DNA of 64,000 nt, taken from assembly GCA_949752745.1 (NCBI GenBank), contig OX457034.1:2061833-2125832 (forward strand), written 5' to 3'. Made by a program: the position numbers and the translations under genes. Position 1 is the first letter of the stretch; every line of letters begins with the position of its first letter. The notes beneath the pieces are model-generated. The model did not search any database. It was not told where the DNA came from and saw only the letters and a list, made by a program, of their open reading frames with translations. This document shows, piece after piece, positions 48,719 through 59,211 of the stretch. The stretch comes from Protula sp. h YS-2021 (lineage: Eukaryota > Annelida > Polychaeta > Sabellida > Serpulidae).

Positions 48719-51357
48719 ATGATCATGGCTAATGCTTCGCGGACACTACGCCCCTATACAAGCTTCCACGGCATCGGTGACCTTCACCGCTCGCTCGGCA
48801 TTTCCCGGGCGCGGACGGCATTGAAACAAGCGGAGGATGAGTTCGGAACCCCTCGATCAGATCTCTCACAGGAAACGGATTCAATTCTTGGCATTTCCCT
48901 AGCGCGACTAACTGCTAAACCGGAAGTATGCTCTGATGACGAAGTAGATGTTTCAGAAACGAATTCCACAGAAATTTTAACATCGAGGCTCAGTGCCGGT
49001 GGAGCTAAGCACAGAACGCGCTACTCTCAGACACCGCGGAAATTCTCGGTTCGAGATTCGGCATCCGAAAAGTTGAATTCAGAACGCAGAATTTACTATG
49101 ACAGTGATTCCGACCCTGACCCCACTGACCTTGTCCTTGACGGTCAAGGTCAAAAACTTGACCTTGACGACCTACCGGATCCGGATGACTGGTCGGTGAC
49201 GCGTTCCTTGGCAGTCCGCCCTAGTCCGTCACGGTCGCGCATTGAAAACGCGACCAGGGCCTATAAAACGCGACTGTCCGCGGGCAAATGGAAAATGAGT
49301 CCGATATCGGAGAAGTCGCTCAGCTTCCTCGATAAATGCGTCGAGCAGCTGCAGAAGGACGGCCTCAATGATGACGTCATCAATGGCGGAGGAGACGATG
49401 GCACGCATGTCGATGTGTTACTGTCGGCACTGTCTAACACTGAGTTCTATAAAAACCTGGGTGAGTGTGTACATTTAGAAAAGACATCATTGGACTATGG
49501 GAACAGGGTTCCTGACTGGGATGAGAAACATGGTTTTCTTTTCAGTCAGTTTTTTTTTATTAAAACGGCTCACTTATTGGACTCATTCACTCGCTCACTG
49601 GCTCACCCAACCTGCCACCCACACACACACACACTCAGCTTCCCCGACACCCTGTCTCACACTCGGCCTCCCAGTCAATCACGCTTCTAATGTCGCACCC
49701 ATACAGTCACGCATCACTTGTCTTTGCATGGTGACAGAGTAGTGACGTCAGAACCTGTCACCTGTATTACAGTTGCTTTCTTTCTTGCGTTGTTTTTTTT
49801 TTTGCTCACTATGGCCCCCTTACAGCAGGCAAATTCCTGTGTGGATAGCGCCAAGCGAATATTGCTGTGATTCTTTCGCTGTTTTACCAAGTACCGCAGA
49901 AATCAATGGTGGAGGAAAGGTGGGCGACTCATGGTGATGCTCAGGGGTGCTTAATCAAGCAGTCTTATATTGAATAACCAATAAGTCACGGTGTTTAAAT
50001 CTTTGTGGCGATTTTGCCTTCACTTGTATAACGACTGATGGGAAATATGGACACGTTTTTAGGTGTCCGGTTTTGAGATTCGATTTCCGTGAATGTTTGT
50101 TTATGGATAGCGACTTTAGTTTACGATGCAGTCACAAGGTATGAAATGTGTGAAATAACTTATTGTGTCTTCCGCCATTTGGACTGGGCCTGTGTTTATA
50201 CAAAAATATATACCGTATAAAGTGCCGCAGGCCTGACTGTAGTGTGATGACCATGCAGATTACGAGTAACATGTGCAGAGTAAAATATGCAGAATAAAAT
50301 ATGCAGAATGAAATATGTAAAATATAATATGCAGAGTAAAATATGAACAATAAATATATAAAATAATATATATAATAATAAAATATGCAGAATGAAATAT
50401 GCAGACTAAAATAAGCAGAATAAATTATGCAGAATAAACTGTGCAGAATAAAATATGTAAAATAAATGTGTAAGAAGTCACGCTGTTTTGTTGAGATGTT
50501 CTTTGCTGGAAAAATACAATGGTTGCCTTCTGGAAAAAGTCGATGTCACAAAAAAATTGAATCTTCCTGGATGTACCTCTTTTTATAAAGGAAAGAAAAG
50601 GATGTTTTTGGGTAAAGTGCTCATAGAACTCCCCATTTTCTCGCCTTGCAGATGGCAAATCGAAAGAAGACCTCAAGCGAACCACACAGCTGGTGTTCAA
50701 TGAGGACTCGGGCAAAATGGTGCCCAGGCTACGGGAGCCGCGGTCCCTGTATGGCTTCAGTGCGGCCCAGTTGGGCAATCAGCAACTAGCACGATGGTCA
50801 GTGGCTTCCGTATCCCCTCCCCCCCCCCCCCGTATGGCTTCAGTGCGGCCCAGCTGGGCAATCAGCAACTAGCACGATGGTCAGTGGCTTCCGTATCCCC
50901 TCCCCCCCCCGTATGGCTTCAGTGCGGCCCAGTTGGGCAATCAGCAACTAGCACGATGGTCAGTGGCTTCCGTATCCCCTCCCCCCCCGTATGGCTTCAG
51001 TGCGGCCCAGGTGGGCAACCAGCAATTAGCACGATGGGCAGTGGCTTTCGTATCCCCTCCCCCTTCTTCCTCCATGCTTTGTTCATATCTTACTGTACAG
51101 GCATTTCCCCTCTCAGTCTAATAGCCATAAATTGTGAAAGCATTGATATGAAAGTAGGCTACTCTATTCACTGTTTCTTTTATCCATTGTTTTCCAAGCG
51201 AACCATTCCATTTTTTGTCAATAGAGTCCAATTAAGATTGATTGACGCTGAGGGGAAATGGAATGAGAGGAAAAGCTTTACAGCCTTGACAGTTTCTAGA
51301 CAGACACCCCCTCGTGACTTGTATGTATGACAGTGCAGCTACAATGAACTATGTGTT

Positions 51358-51394
<37 letters not shown>

Positions 51395-52430
51395 GGCCAG
51401 CGGAAGTGCAGGTGTTACCGGAGAGGGTGGTCCACATCGCCACGTTACCCAAACAGCCCGAGATGTTCTTTCAACCCAGTCAGTAAAACTTTTATTAGAT
51501 GATGTAGCAATGCACCTTGATAATAACGCCCAGCTATTATCACTTGTAATACGTACAATTATAATGTCCCCCACTATTACTACATAATAGGTAATAATAG
51601 CAATTATAATGGCAAAACACAAGGTTAAGTGAGCAAAGTGTAGGGATATATCTGTGAGCGAGACTATTTTCTTGAGCGTCGCATGTCACGTGATGCATGC
51701 TCATTCATCCTTGACCTCTTTAAAATAACTTCTGAAAAAGTTCTGACTTTTTGAGAAAACAAAAACAACTACATATATATCTCAGCAAGTTGATGGCAGT
51801 AGGTTTCATTTTATTTCAGTGTCGTTTCACTTGCTGATAAGAGCATTAAGTCCGTTTGTGAACGATTGCAGGTGGGTTAGAGAAGACGCCGTTAGCGACA
51901 TCACACGAGCCGAATGGTGGCAAAACGGTCTTTGAGTACGACCCTCTAGTTGGCCAATTTGTGAGTGCGATTTTAACTGACATTTTAAGGACCAAAAAAA
52001 AAATGTCACTGTATTTTCATTTTGAGAATCGACCAATGAAAAAACAGCCGAACTTTGTCTGGAGACAGAGGCAGTCCTCAGTAAATCCGTGTCCCGCAAT
52101 GTGAAATTTTTGCTGTTGTCTCTCGGGGGGGGGGGGGGGGGGGCAGCTACCGACCAGGCCTCTGGACACCTGTGATACGTGTGAGCCCACAGAGGTTGGA
52201 AAATCCATATGTATTTATGATTTTGCTGAAAATAACGGCCCTTGTGTTGTACTTTGGTACAGTTCCTCAGATCACGTGTGGGCGGGAATAGGAACGGGTG
52301 CCAGAATGCCGCCGTCAGACTCCAGAACGAGGCCGACGAAACTCTCATTTTTGAATCTCGTTTTGAGAGCGGAAATCTCGCCAGGGCCGTGAAAGTGTAA
52401 GCATGAATATATAAGTTAAAATTAGCTGAC

Positions 52431-52493
<63 letters not shown>

Positions 52494-53406
52494 TTCAATA
52501 TAAAGTTAACTACAGTAGTTCATCACGATGTTCTTCACTTGAAGAGTTAAAAAGTTACGTACTTCAGAGTGCAAACCAATGCACCCTTCGTGTGACTGGC
52601 ATATTTATGATGATAACTGATCGTAAATATGATAATTTTTTCTTATTTAAGTTTCAGAGTAATACTTGAAACACTTCATGATATATGTGGCAGTCACTTA
52701 ATTTGCACCAATCTAATTATAAACTTAATTAAATATATAGGCTATTTATGTATGTGTGTGTGCTTTTTTTAGGGGAGATTATGATTATGAACTGTGGTTG
52801 CGCAATGATCTGTACACTGTGAAGCATACCCAATGGTTCTACTTCCGGGTTCAAAATACACGCGCGAATAAAAAGTACAGATTCACCATTGTTAATTTCA
52901 TGAAGGTATTCCATCACCTGAGTCATTGGTTTGTTCTTTCAACATTTAATCTTATGGTTTAAATAATTATCTTTATAAGTGACTAGAACAATATATTATG
53001 GTATTGACGTGTTTGAAACTCTAGCTTCAATCAATTTCGCGATATAACATACTGTGTAAAAATAAAATATACGTGGTGTTAGGGTGTCATTTGAAGGGCG
53101 CAAATAACTCTAGTAATTTTGATTTATCTGTACTCTGTGCTCTGAATTGATAGCCTATTATTTCTTTTTTTGTTAGATCATTTGCGGCCGTTGAAGTCCG
53201 TTATGCGCACGGACCACGGACCATATATTTGCATATGCTTGATGTCTTTTTTCTTTTTCTTTTTTTTCCGCCTCCGACACACAGCCGGACAGTCTGTATA
53301 ACCACGGCATGCGGCCGCTCGCGTACAGTGACCGCAGGGCGCAGGAGGACAAGATTGGCTGGGTGCGGGGCGGAGGTGATATCAAGTACTACAGGAACAA
53401 CATCAA
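48719..53406 (+). CDS. AGBL2/3: Cytosolic carboxypeptidase (CCP2/3, AGBL type), N-terminal exons
   Basis: CCP enzymes are M14 metallocarboxypeptidases that trim glutamates from tubulin tails. Seven exons join in phase: 48719-49460, 50652-50796, 51396-51478, 51872-51960, 52263-52396, 52773-52905 and 53285-53406, 482 residues. The first exon (ATG 48719, or 48725) encodes ~247 Ser/Asp-rich residues without known domains. Family-conserved blocks follow: [83 protein letters not shown] and [16 protein letters not shown]. These are the N-terminal beta-domain preceding the catalytic core. The zinc-binding H-x-x-E and later catalytic residues are not in the window. [14 protein letters not shown] and YYRNN recall AGBL3 slightly more than AGBL2. 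Confidence 0.88.
50270..50470. repeat. ~14-bp minisatellite (ATATGCAGAATAAA)
   Basis: About 14 degenerate copies of AAATATGCAGAATA in the second CCP intron region. Confidence 0.8.
50750..51065 (+). repeat. Tandem copies of a CCP exon 3' end with donor
   Basis: The last ~47 bases of CCP exon 2 (TATGGCTTCAGTGCGGCCCA...), its donor (GATG|GTCAGT) and a C-rich intron piece occur four times, starting at 50750 (the exon itself), 50833, 50912 and 50990. Spacing is 83, 79 and 78 bases. Differences between copies are few (T/C, AGTTGGGCAATC versus AGGTGGGCAACC) plus C-run length. Confidence 0.88.
51359..51395 (+). repeat. Poly(T) run forming the acceptor of CCP exon 3
   Basis: About 32 T followed by ATAG, directly before the exon at 51396; an unusually long pure polypyrimidine tract. 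Confidence 0.9.
52436..52491. repeat. (GA)n microsatellite in CCP intron
   Basis: About 28 GA units, 40 bases after the donor at 52397. Confidence 0.95.
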
Positions 53407-54012
53407 GTGCGTGACCACTTCCGGGGGCGGGGGGGGGGGTGGGGGAGGAGGGAGGGGGGAGGGATCAGGAGGACAAGATAGGCTGGGTGCGGGGCGGAGG
53501 TGATATCAAGTACTACAGGAACAACATCAAGTGCGTGACCACTTCCGGGGGCGGGGGGGGGGGGTGGGGGAGGAGGGAGGGGGGAGGGATCAGGAGGACA
53601 AGATAGGCTGGGTGCGGGGTGGAGGTGATATCAAGTACTACAGGAACAACATCAAGTGCGTGACCACTTCCGGGGGCGAGGGGGGGGGGATGGGGGAGGA
53701 GGGAGGGGGGAGGGATCAGGAGGACAAGATAGGCTGGGTGCGGGGTGGAGGTGATATCAAGTACTACAGGAACAACATCAAGTGCGTGACCACTTCCGGG
53801 GGCGAGGGGGGGGGGATTGGGGAGGAGGGAGGGGGGAGGGATCAGGAGGACAAGATAGGCTGGGTGCAGGGTGGAGGTGATATCAAGTACTACAGGAACA
53901 ACATCAAGTGCGTGACCTCGCCCCTGGGTTGGGGGAGGGAGGGGTGGAGGTGGGGGTGCAGAGAGGGGTGGGACCGGCAGGACAAGATAGGCTGGGTGCG
54001 GGACGGCAGATA
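53343..54012 (+). repeat. Tandem copies of a CCP exon 3' end with donor and G-rich linker
   Basis: The last ~64 bases of CCP exon 7 (AGGAGGACAAGATTGGCTGG...), the donor (ATCAA|GTGCGT) and a G-rich segment recur, starting at 53343 (exon), 53467, 53592, 53718 and 53844. A partial copy lies near 53979. Spacing is 124, 125, 126 and 126 bases. The copies carry ATAGGC where the exon has ATTGGC. From 53592 on the unit is 126 bases, so one frame stays open through three copies, encoding [17 protein letters not shown] and a Gly/Glu linker. Confidence 0.88.
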
Positions 54013-55650
54013 AAATACAGCTAATCTATATATAGCTGCAAAACGCACAGAAAATTGATGTGATTCCAAAGCTCGTTTTATCTGTTTTATTTCACGGAAA
54101 TGAGAAGGTTTTATTACTACATTTGATGTATTAATGAAAAAAAAAAGATTTATTTGCTGACAAGAGAAATCCGGCGTGCTGAAGACACTTATTCCAGTTT
54201 TCAAATAATTACAAAGGTATGATTGAAAAAAAAACCTAATTAACTGGAAGAGGAAAGAAGCGATGACTGATGGATATTGTTTTTTAGCCCAGTTGGCTTT
54301 TCAGCCAACAGGGCTATACAGATGGGGGCAAGTGTCGTCCGTCCGTCCGTCTGTCCGTCCGTCCGTCCGTCCGTCCGTTCTTACAGGAGCTACGTTGTGG
54401 CAGAAGTCATCCGCATTTTCCATACGATGTGGCACAAAATCGCGTTGTGGCAGAAAACCATGTGGCAGAAAATCAAAATTGAAACCGCCGATGTTCACTG
54501 AGTAATGTAGAAAAGTTTTCCGAATTTTGTCCAAAAATGTCTGTCTGTCATTGCTTCTGGTTGCTGTCTGTATTTTTAAATACCCTTGCAATGCACGAGC
54601 GGCACCTGGTGTTGAAAAAAAATACCACCAAAGCACGTGTTTTGATAGCGAATCAGAAAGCCCCGATGAAGTGTATGTATTCTTGCGCGAAATGTTCAAT
54701 TCCTTTAATATGCCGCCTTGTGTTAAGTTTTGGCGGTTAAAAAAATATCACGCCATAGGTTCCTAAAAATAGGTCAACTTACAAGACGGCAATTGGTCAT
54801 ATTATATAAATAAATATGTTCCCAACTATTTTTAAAATAAACAAAATATCAAATAAACACTTTATTTAATATTTATTACTTTGCAAATAGTAGTTTTAAA
54901 GTGTGAAAACTGTGGACTATTTGTGTGTGCGCGCGCAGCTCGGTGTGATGAGTGTTAGGAAGAACCTCGTGTGTGTTTTGTTCGCAAAAGTTTTAAAGTT
55001 CAAATTTTCATGCTTTTAAAGGATTAATAAACTAAATAAACACTGTAATTATATTTTTAAGAATAAGAAAATGTATTGTCAGAAATATGAACTGTGATGG
55101 ATATGTTATTATTTGAATATTTGGGAATGTTTGACATCGAGGTGGAATAACATTGTTTTATCGCTCACTTTCTTTTTGAGAAAAAATGAGGCATAATACA
55201 ATAAAGTATGTCTTTTTTACCACGGCATAAGTCTAACGACATTATTCTGCATAGTTTGTGCTAATAAAGTAAAAAAAAAAACAGTTTTTTAAGCTGTTAA
55301 CACGATCATGAAATACTGTCTGTCTGAGTAGAAATCGAAAATTCTTTTCTAAAGAATTGAGAGCCAAATAAAGCAACAAAATTATTGTTTTGATAAAGCA
55401 TACACTTTTTAGTTCAGTCTTCATATTTTTTACAAAGCAGATCTGAAAAATTCAGACTTTTCGGCTGTTTTAAACGTTTTAAAAAGCTGATGTAAGGAAA
55501 TAGCATTCACCGTAGGTGTCAGTACGAGAGTTGCTTGGAATCTTGCGCTGAACTGTCAACAGGACCTTTATGGGCTGTTTATTTATCCTTAACAAGCATG
55601 AAATTTTAACGTAAAACATTTTTTTGTTGAGTTGCTTGTTATTTTGCTTA
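54013..55650. other. No gene; hairpin plus (CCGT)n dispersed repeat
   Basis: No supported exon. One structured repeat at 54286-54485 is annotated separately. The rest is AT-rich with T/A runs. The CCP catalytic exons expected after 53406 are not found here. Confidence 0.5.
54286..54485. repeat. Stem-loop followed by (CCGT)n, dispersed repeat
   Basis: AGCCCAGTTGGCT (54286-54298) pairs with AGCCAACAGGGCT (54303-54315) across a 4-base loop, with one mismatch. A (TCCG)n tract (about 54337-54376) and GTGGCAGAAAA repeats (about 54415-54475) follow. The layout matches the (TCCG)n element at 32297. Confidence 0.65.
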
Positions 55651-55651
55651 T

Positions 55652-56017
55652 TATAAGCCAAATCACACTTTGGGTGTTTCGAATAATTTGCGAAAGAATT
55701 TTGAATTTCGACTGCGAGGTAGCCGGATAAAAAAATGAAAGAAATTGTAGAAAGATATGGAAGAAATATCGCAAACAGTTCATATTCGGAACATAAGAGA
55801 AATTGAAACTTGAAACTATTTGTTAAAATTTTTAATACATTTTTAAAATAGTATACAGGTTGTTAAAAACCCGACTACTCTTTGATGCATGAGAAATTTG
55901 ACATTTAGGCGAAATCTCTCTATCATTTCTTTCATTTTTTACCCGGTTACTTTTATTCGAAACGCAGAATTTTTACGCATTGTTATTAGGAACGCCCAAA
56001 GTGCGATTTGGCTTATA
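55652..56017. mobile_element. Hairpin MITE A
   Basis: Inverted arms of about 115 bases. The left begins TATAAGCCAAATCACACTTT (55652) and the right ends ATTTGGCTTATA (56017). A ~130-base unpaired centre separates them. The arms share internal words such as AAAAATGAAAGAAAT and CGAATAA. It is related to the adjacent hairpin at 56032. TA flanks fit a Tc1/mariner-like target but are not diagnostic. Confidence 0.8.
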
Positions 56018-56031
56018 CGAGTGAGACCCGT

Positions 56032-56236
56032 AATAAGCCAAATCGCACTTTGACTTTCGTCGAAAAGTTTTTGTGTTTCGGCTGAATTCAGTTGGGATAA
56101 GGATATAAAGAAATGATAGAAAAAACCGTTGATTATTGCCGTTTTTTTCTATCATTTCTTTATGTCCTTATCCCAATTGAATTCAGCCGAAACGCACAAA
56201 CTTTTCGGCAAAAGTCAAAGTGCGAATTGGCTTATT
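56032..56236. mobile_element. Hairpin MITE B
   Basis: Two ~93-base inverted arms (AATAAGCCAAATCGCACTTT at 56032; AAAGTGCGAATTGGCTTATT ending 56236) are separated by only about 20 bases, with very few mismatches. The outer ~35 bases match hairpin A. The short loop and high arm identity suggest a recent copy. Confidence 0.85.
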
Positions 56237-56316
56237 GTTAGGATGTTTTAATTTTAACAACTTCTTGGTTCGGTCCTCGTTTAGCAAATTTTCAAGCAAG
56301 ATCAACATAGCTTAAT

Positions 56317-56481
56317 ATGGGTCGCCACGATAAAGTGAGCAGAAAAGCTTATTTGAAGAGGAGAAGAGAGATGCTCAAACCCAAGTCAAAATGCGTCAAA
56401 CCTAAGTCAAAAAATGAACAGTTGGATGAATGTGGGAAAATTGAAGGAAAAGAAGTGTTGACTGATTGGGAGATCGTATAA
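56317..56481 (+). CDS. Small basic orphan ORF (MGRHDK...), 54 aa
   Basis: ATG 56317 to TAA 56479-56481. The product starts MGRHDKVSRKAYLKRRREM and is Lys/Arg-rich. It shares the MGRH-(D/N)-(K/N) start and basic stretch with the ORF 230 bases downstream, so the two may be a tandem duplicate pair. No family is recognised. It could also be a first exon continuing by splicing, or a decayed copy. Confidence 0.4.
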   Translation: MGRHDKVSRKAYLKRRREMLKPKSKCVKPKSKNEQLDECGKIEGKEVLTDWEIV

Positions 56482-56546
56482 ATCGGCGTAAAATCTAGTG
56501 AAATGAAATTTAGGGCTGTTTGTGGTCTTTGACACCTGTTTTAAAC

Positions 56547-57044
56547 ATGGGTAGGCACAATAACAAAGAAAGAAAGAAGTACAGAAAACGGCGAAAATGT
56601 AATGCCGATAATTATAGTCCAAGTGCGAAGCTTGCTCGCAAACGTTTAGAAAACTGTATTGGAGGAGAAAACATTGGATATAAAGCAAGAGTTGTCAACT
56701 GGCTTAATGAGCAATGTAGCGATAGCTGTAGAAGTTCACAGCATGATATTTCACTACAAAATACCCCAGAACATGACACTTCACAGATTTCTGACACCGG
56801 TTGTAAAGTAGTGAAGAAATGTGAGAGAGTGGGGCCGAGACGCCAAAAAAAAACTTTAAAACCGGCTCGTTTAGCGGATGCGTTTATCAAGAAAGATCCG
56901 TTGTACGAACACTTTCAGAAATATGTAAACTTCAAAGATGTCACTAACACATTTGGCAATTTAAAAATTGAAAAAAAAGCAGTGCAAAATCAAAGAAATA
57001 ATGAGCGAGTCAAATGGGATAATATCTCGAAGAAAAAGTCTTGA
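56547..57044 (+). CDS. Basic orphan protein (MGRHNN...), 165 aa
   Basis: ATG 56547 to TGA 57042-57044, the longest plain single-exon ORF in this area. It starts MGRHNNKERKKYRKRRK and stays Lys/Arg-rich (GPRRQKKTLKPARLADAF) with a polar C-terminus. The basic start could be a nuclear localisation signal. No known domain is recognised. It lies 2.2 kb upstream of the PWWP exon on the same strand, but its stop prevents direct joining. Codon use looks like neighbouring exons. It may be a lineage-specific gene or part of a transposon. Confidence 0.5.
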   Translation: MGRHNNKERKKYRKRRKCNADNYSPSAKLARKRLENCIGGENIGYKARVVNWLNEQCSDSCRSSQHDISLQNTPEHDTSQISDTGCKVVKKCERVGPRRQKKTLKPARLADAFIKKDPLYEHFQKYVNFKDVTNTFGNLKIEKKAVQNQRNNERVKWDNISKKKS

Positions 57045-57109
57045 GCAGATAGTAAGGATATTGCATTGTACAGTATGGGGTAAGTAACGCTATATACATT
57101 TATATTTTT

Positions 57110-58150
57110 TTGTAATAAGTTCAGATTTTTATTCACATCTGTCTGTGACGTATTATATAAGCATTAGAGCGTTTATTAATGAAGGTGGGGAGGGGGGGAG
57201 GGGGTGACCTACGGAAGAGATGTGGGGGCATGTAAGAGTGGTGGTGGGGACAGGCAACAAGATCCAATGGCCGAAAATGTGCCGGAATGTGTTTAAAAAA
57301 AATTAGCATAAAGCCCTGTGTATTGTGTGTGTATGTTTTTTTTTTAAACATCTGTTGCTGTTATCATAATCGCGCCATGTGAAGTCATTTTTTCTTATAA
57401 GTTCAGATTTTTATTCACATTTGGCTGTAGTTTTCCCCGCGAAGACGTCAGTGACCTATTATATAAGCATTAGAGCGTTTATTAATGAAGGTGGGGAGGG
57501 AAGAAAGGGGTGACCTACGGAAGAGACTAAAGTGTGGGGGCATGTAAGAGTGGGGGGGGGGGGCAAGCAACAAGATCCAATTGCCGAAAATGTGCCGGAA
57601 GGTGTCGAAAAAAATTAGCGTAAAGCCCTCTGTGTGTGTGTGTGTTTTTTTTTTTAACTGCTGTTGCTGTTATCGTAATCACGGCATGCGAAGTCATTTT
57701 TAGTCATTTTTTGTTTGTGAAGTGGGGGGGGGGGGGGGGAGAAAGGGGTGACCTACGGAAGAGACCAAAGGGTGGGGGCATGTAAGGGGGGGGGGCAGGC
57801 AACAAGATAATATTGCGGAAAATGTGCCGGAAGGTGTCGAAAAATATTAGCGTAAAGCCCTCTGTGTGTGTGTGTGTGTGTGTGTGTTTTTTTAACTGCT
57901 GTTGCTATTTTCGTAATCGCGGCATGTGAAGCCATTTTTAGTCCTTTTTTTTAATGAAGGTGGGGGGGGGGAGAGAAAGGGGTGACCTACGGAAGAGACC
58001 AAAGTGTGGGGGCATGTAAGAGTGGGGGGAGGAGGCAGGCAACAAGATCCAGTTGCGGAAAATGTGCCGGAAGGTGTCGAAAAAAATAGCGTAAAGCCCT
58101 CTGTGTGTGTGTGTTTTCTTAAGCAGATGTTGCTGTTATCGTAATCGACA
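57110..58150. repeat. Tandem ~290-bp repeat, first cluster (four copies)
   Basis: Copies start near 57115, 57397, 57708 (5' truncated) and 57935 (5' truncated). Each full copy runs from TAAGTTCAGATTTTTATTCA through a CGCGAAGACGTCAGTGAC.TA segment, a G-run, GGGGTGACCTACGGAAGAGA, GGCAACAAGATCCA and GTGCCGGAAGGTGTCGAAAA. It ends with a (GT)n tract and TGTTGCTGTTATCGTAATCG. Homopolymer and GT lengths vary most. Confidence 0.85.
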
Positions 58151-59206
58151 CATATGAAGTCAAAAAAAGTTGTTGTGATATTGCTTTTTAGCCAGTATTG
58201 TCTGTCGATGTTCTCACGGTTTGCTTTCATCAAAGGCCAGGCCACTAGTTTAGGTCTGTGCTGGGATTGGCTCAGATTTTATTGCGGCTAGATCAAGGCA
58301 CTGTGTATTGATTGGGAAACGTCTGTGATTGGTGGAGTTTTGTGTAAACGTCAGCGAGGTTTTTTTTCCCACGCTTTGCCACTGCAGTTGTCACTGTTCT
58401 TTTGGTTGAGCAAGTGTGAAGACTGATTAAAAAAATTATCTTTTGGCATTTTATCTTGTGGTGTTAATAATTTAATTACTTATAAACAAGGGATACTAAA
58501 GGATATTGTTCACACTTTAAAGAGGTAACATTTATTTTTTTGTTTCTTCACTGAATGTATAATTTTATCTTAGAAATTTTTTTTCAGTATAATTTTTTTG
58601 AAGTATAACAGAATTATTTTTTATAAAACCGTAACCTCCCGCGTAATCCCCCCCCCCCTCGATTATTTTTATTTTTTACCCGCTTGACGTCAAGAGGGAT
58701 ATTATCATTTACTGTTGGCCAAATGTTTTTTCTGCGAAAAATGCGATGTTTTGAGGTCACAAACTCGTTCGAATATACGGGACCTAGAAACACGAAATGT
58801 TGTACACGGATAGAAATTTGTTTTAAGTTGATACCTAGGCGTTTTTTGTAGAGATCGGCCCATTTTCAGCGGAGATATGACGAGTTAAATAAAGACGGCA
58901 TTTTTTCGACAAACCCCTCTCGACGCGCCGCATTTGTCTTTTTTTATGGGGGACTGCCCAGTAGTCTGACGTGGAACAAGTCCTGAAGTCCCAAAAGTCC
59001 GAAAGCCCAAAAGTCCGAATGTGCATGGAACGCCAGAATACTTGGTCGTGGGAAAATTGAACCCTCGCAGTAGTGAATCTCCTAAGTCATATTCCTTTTA
59101 AGAAAGCATCATTCAGAATTTTGGGTTTTCGGACTATTGGGACGTCGAACTTGTGGCACGTCAGAGTGATGAGATTTACCCGTTTTTTCGTATTTTTTGT
59201 TTACAG
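58151..59206. other. Upstream region of PWWP gene; no gene seen
   Basis: AT-rich with poly(C) at about 58650. No clear TATA box or RNA gene. It may hold the promoter or 5' UTR exons of the PWWP gene. Confidence 0.4.
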
Positions 59207-59211
59207 GCATT

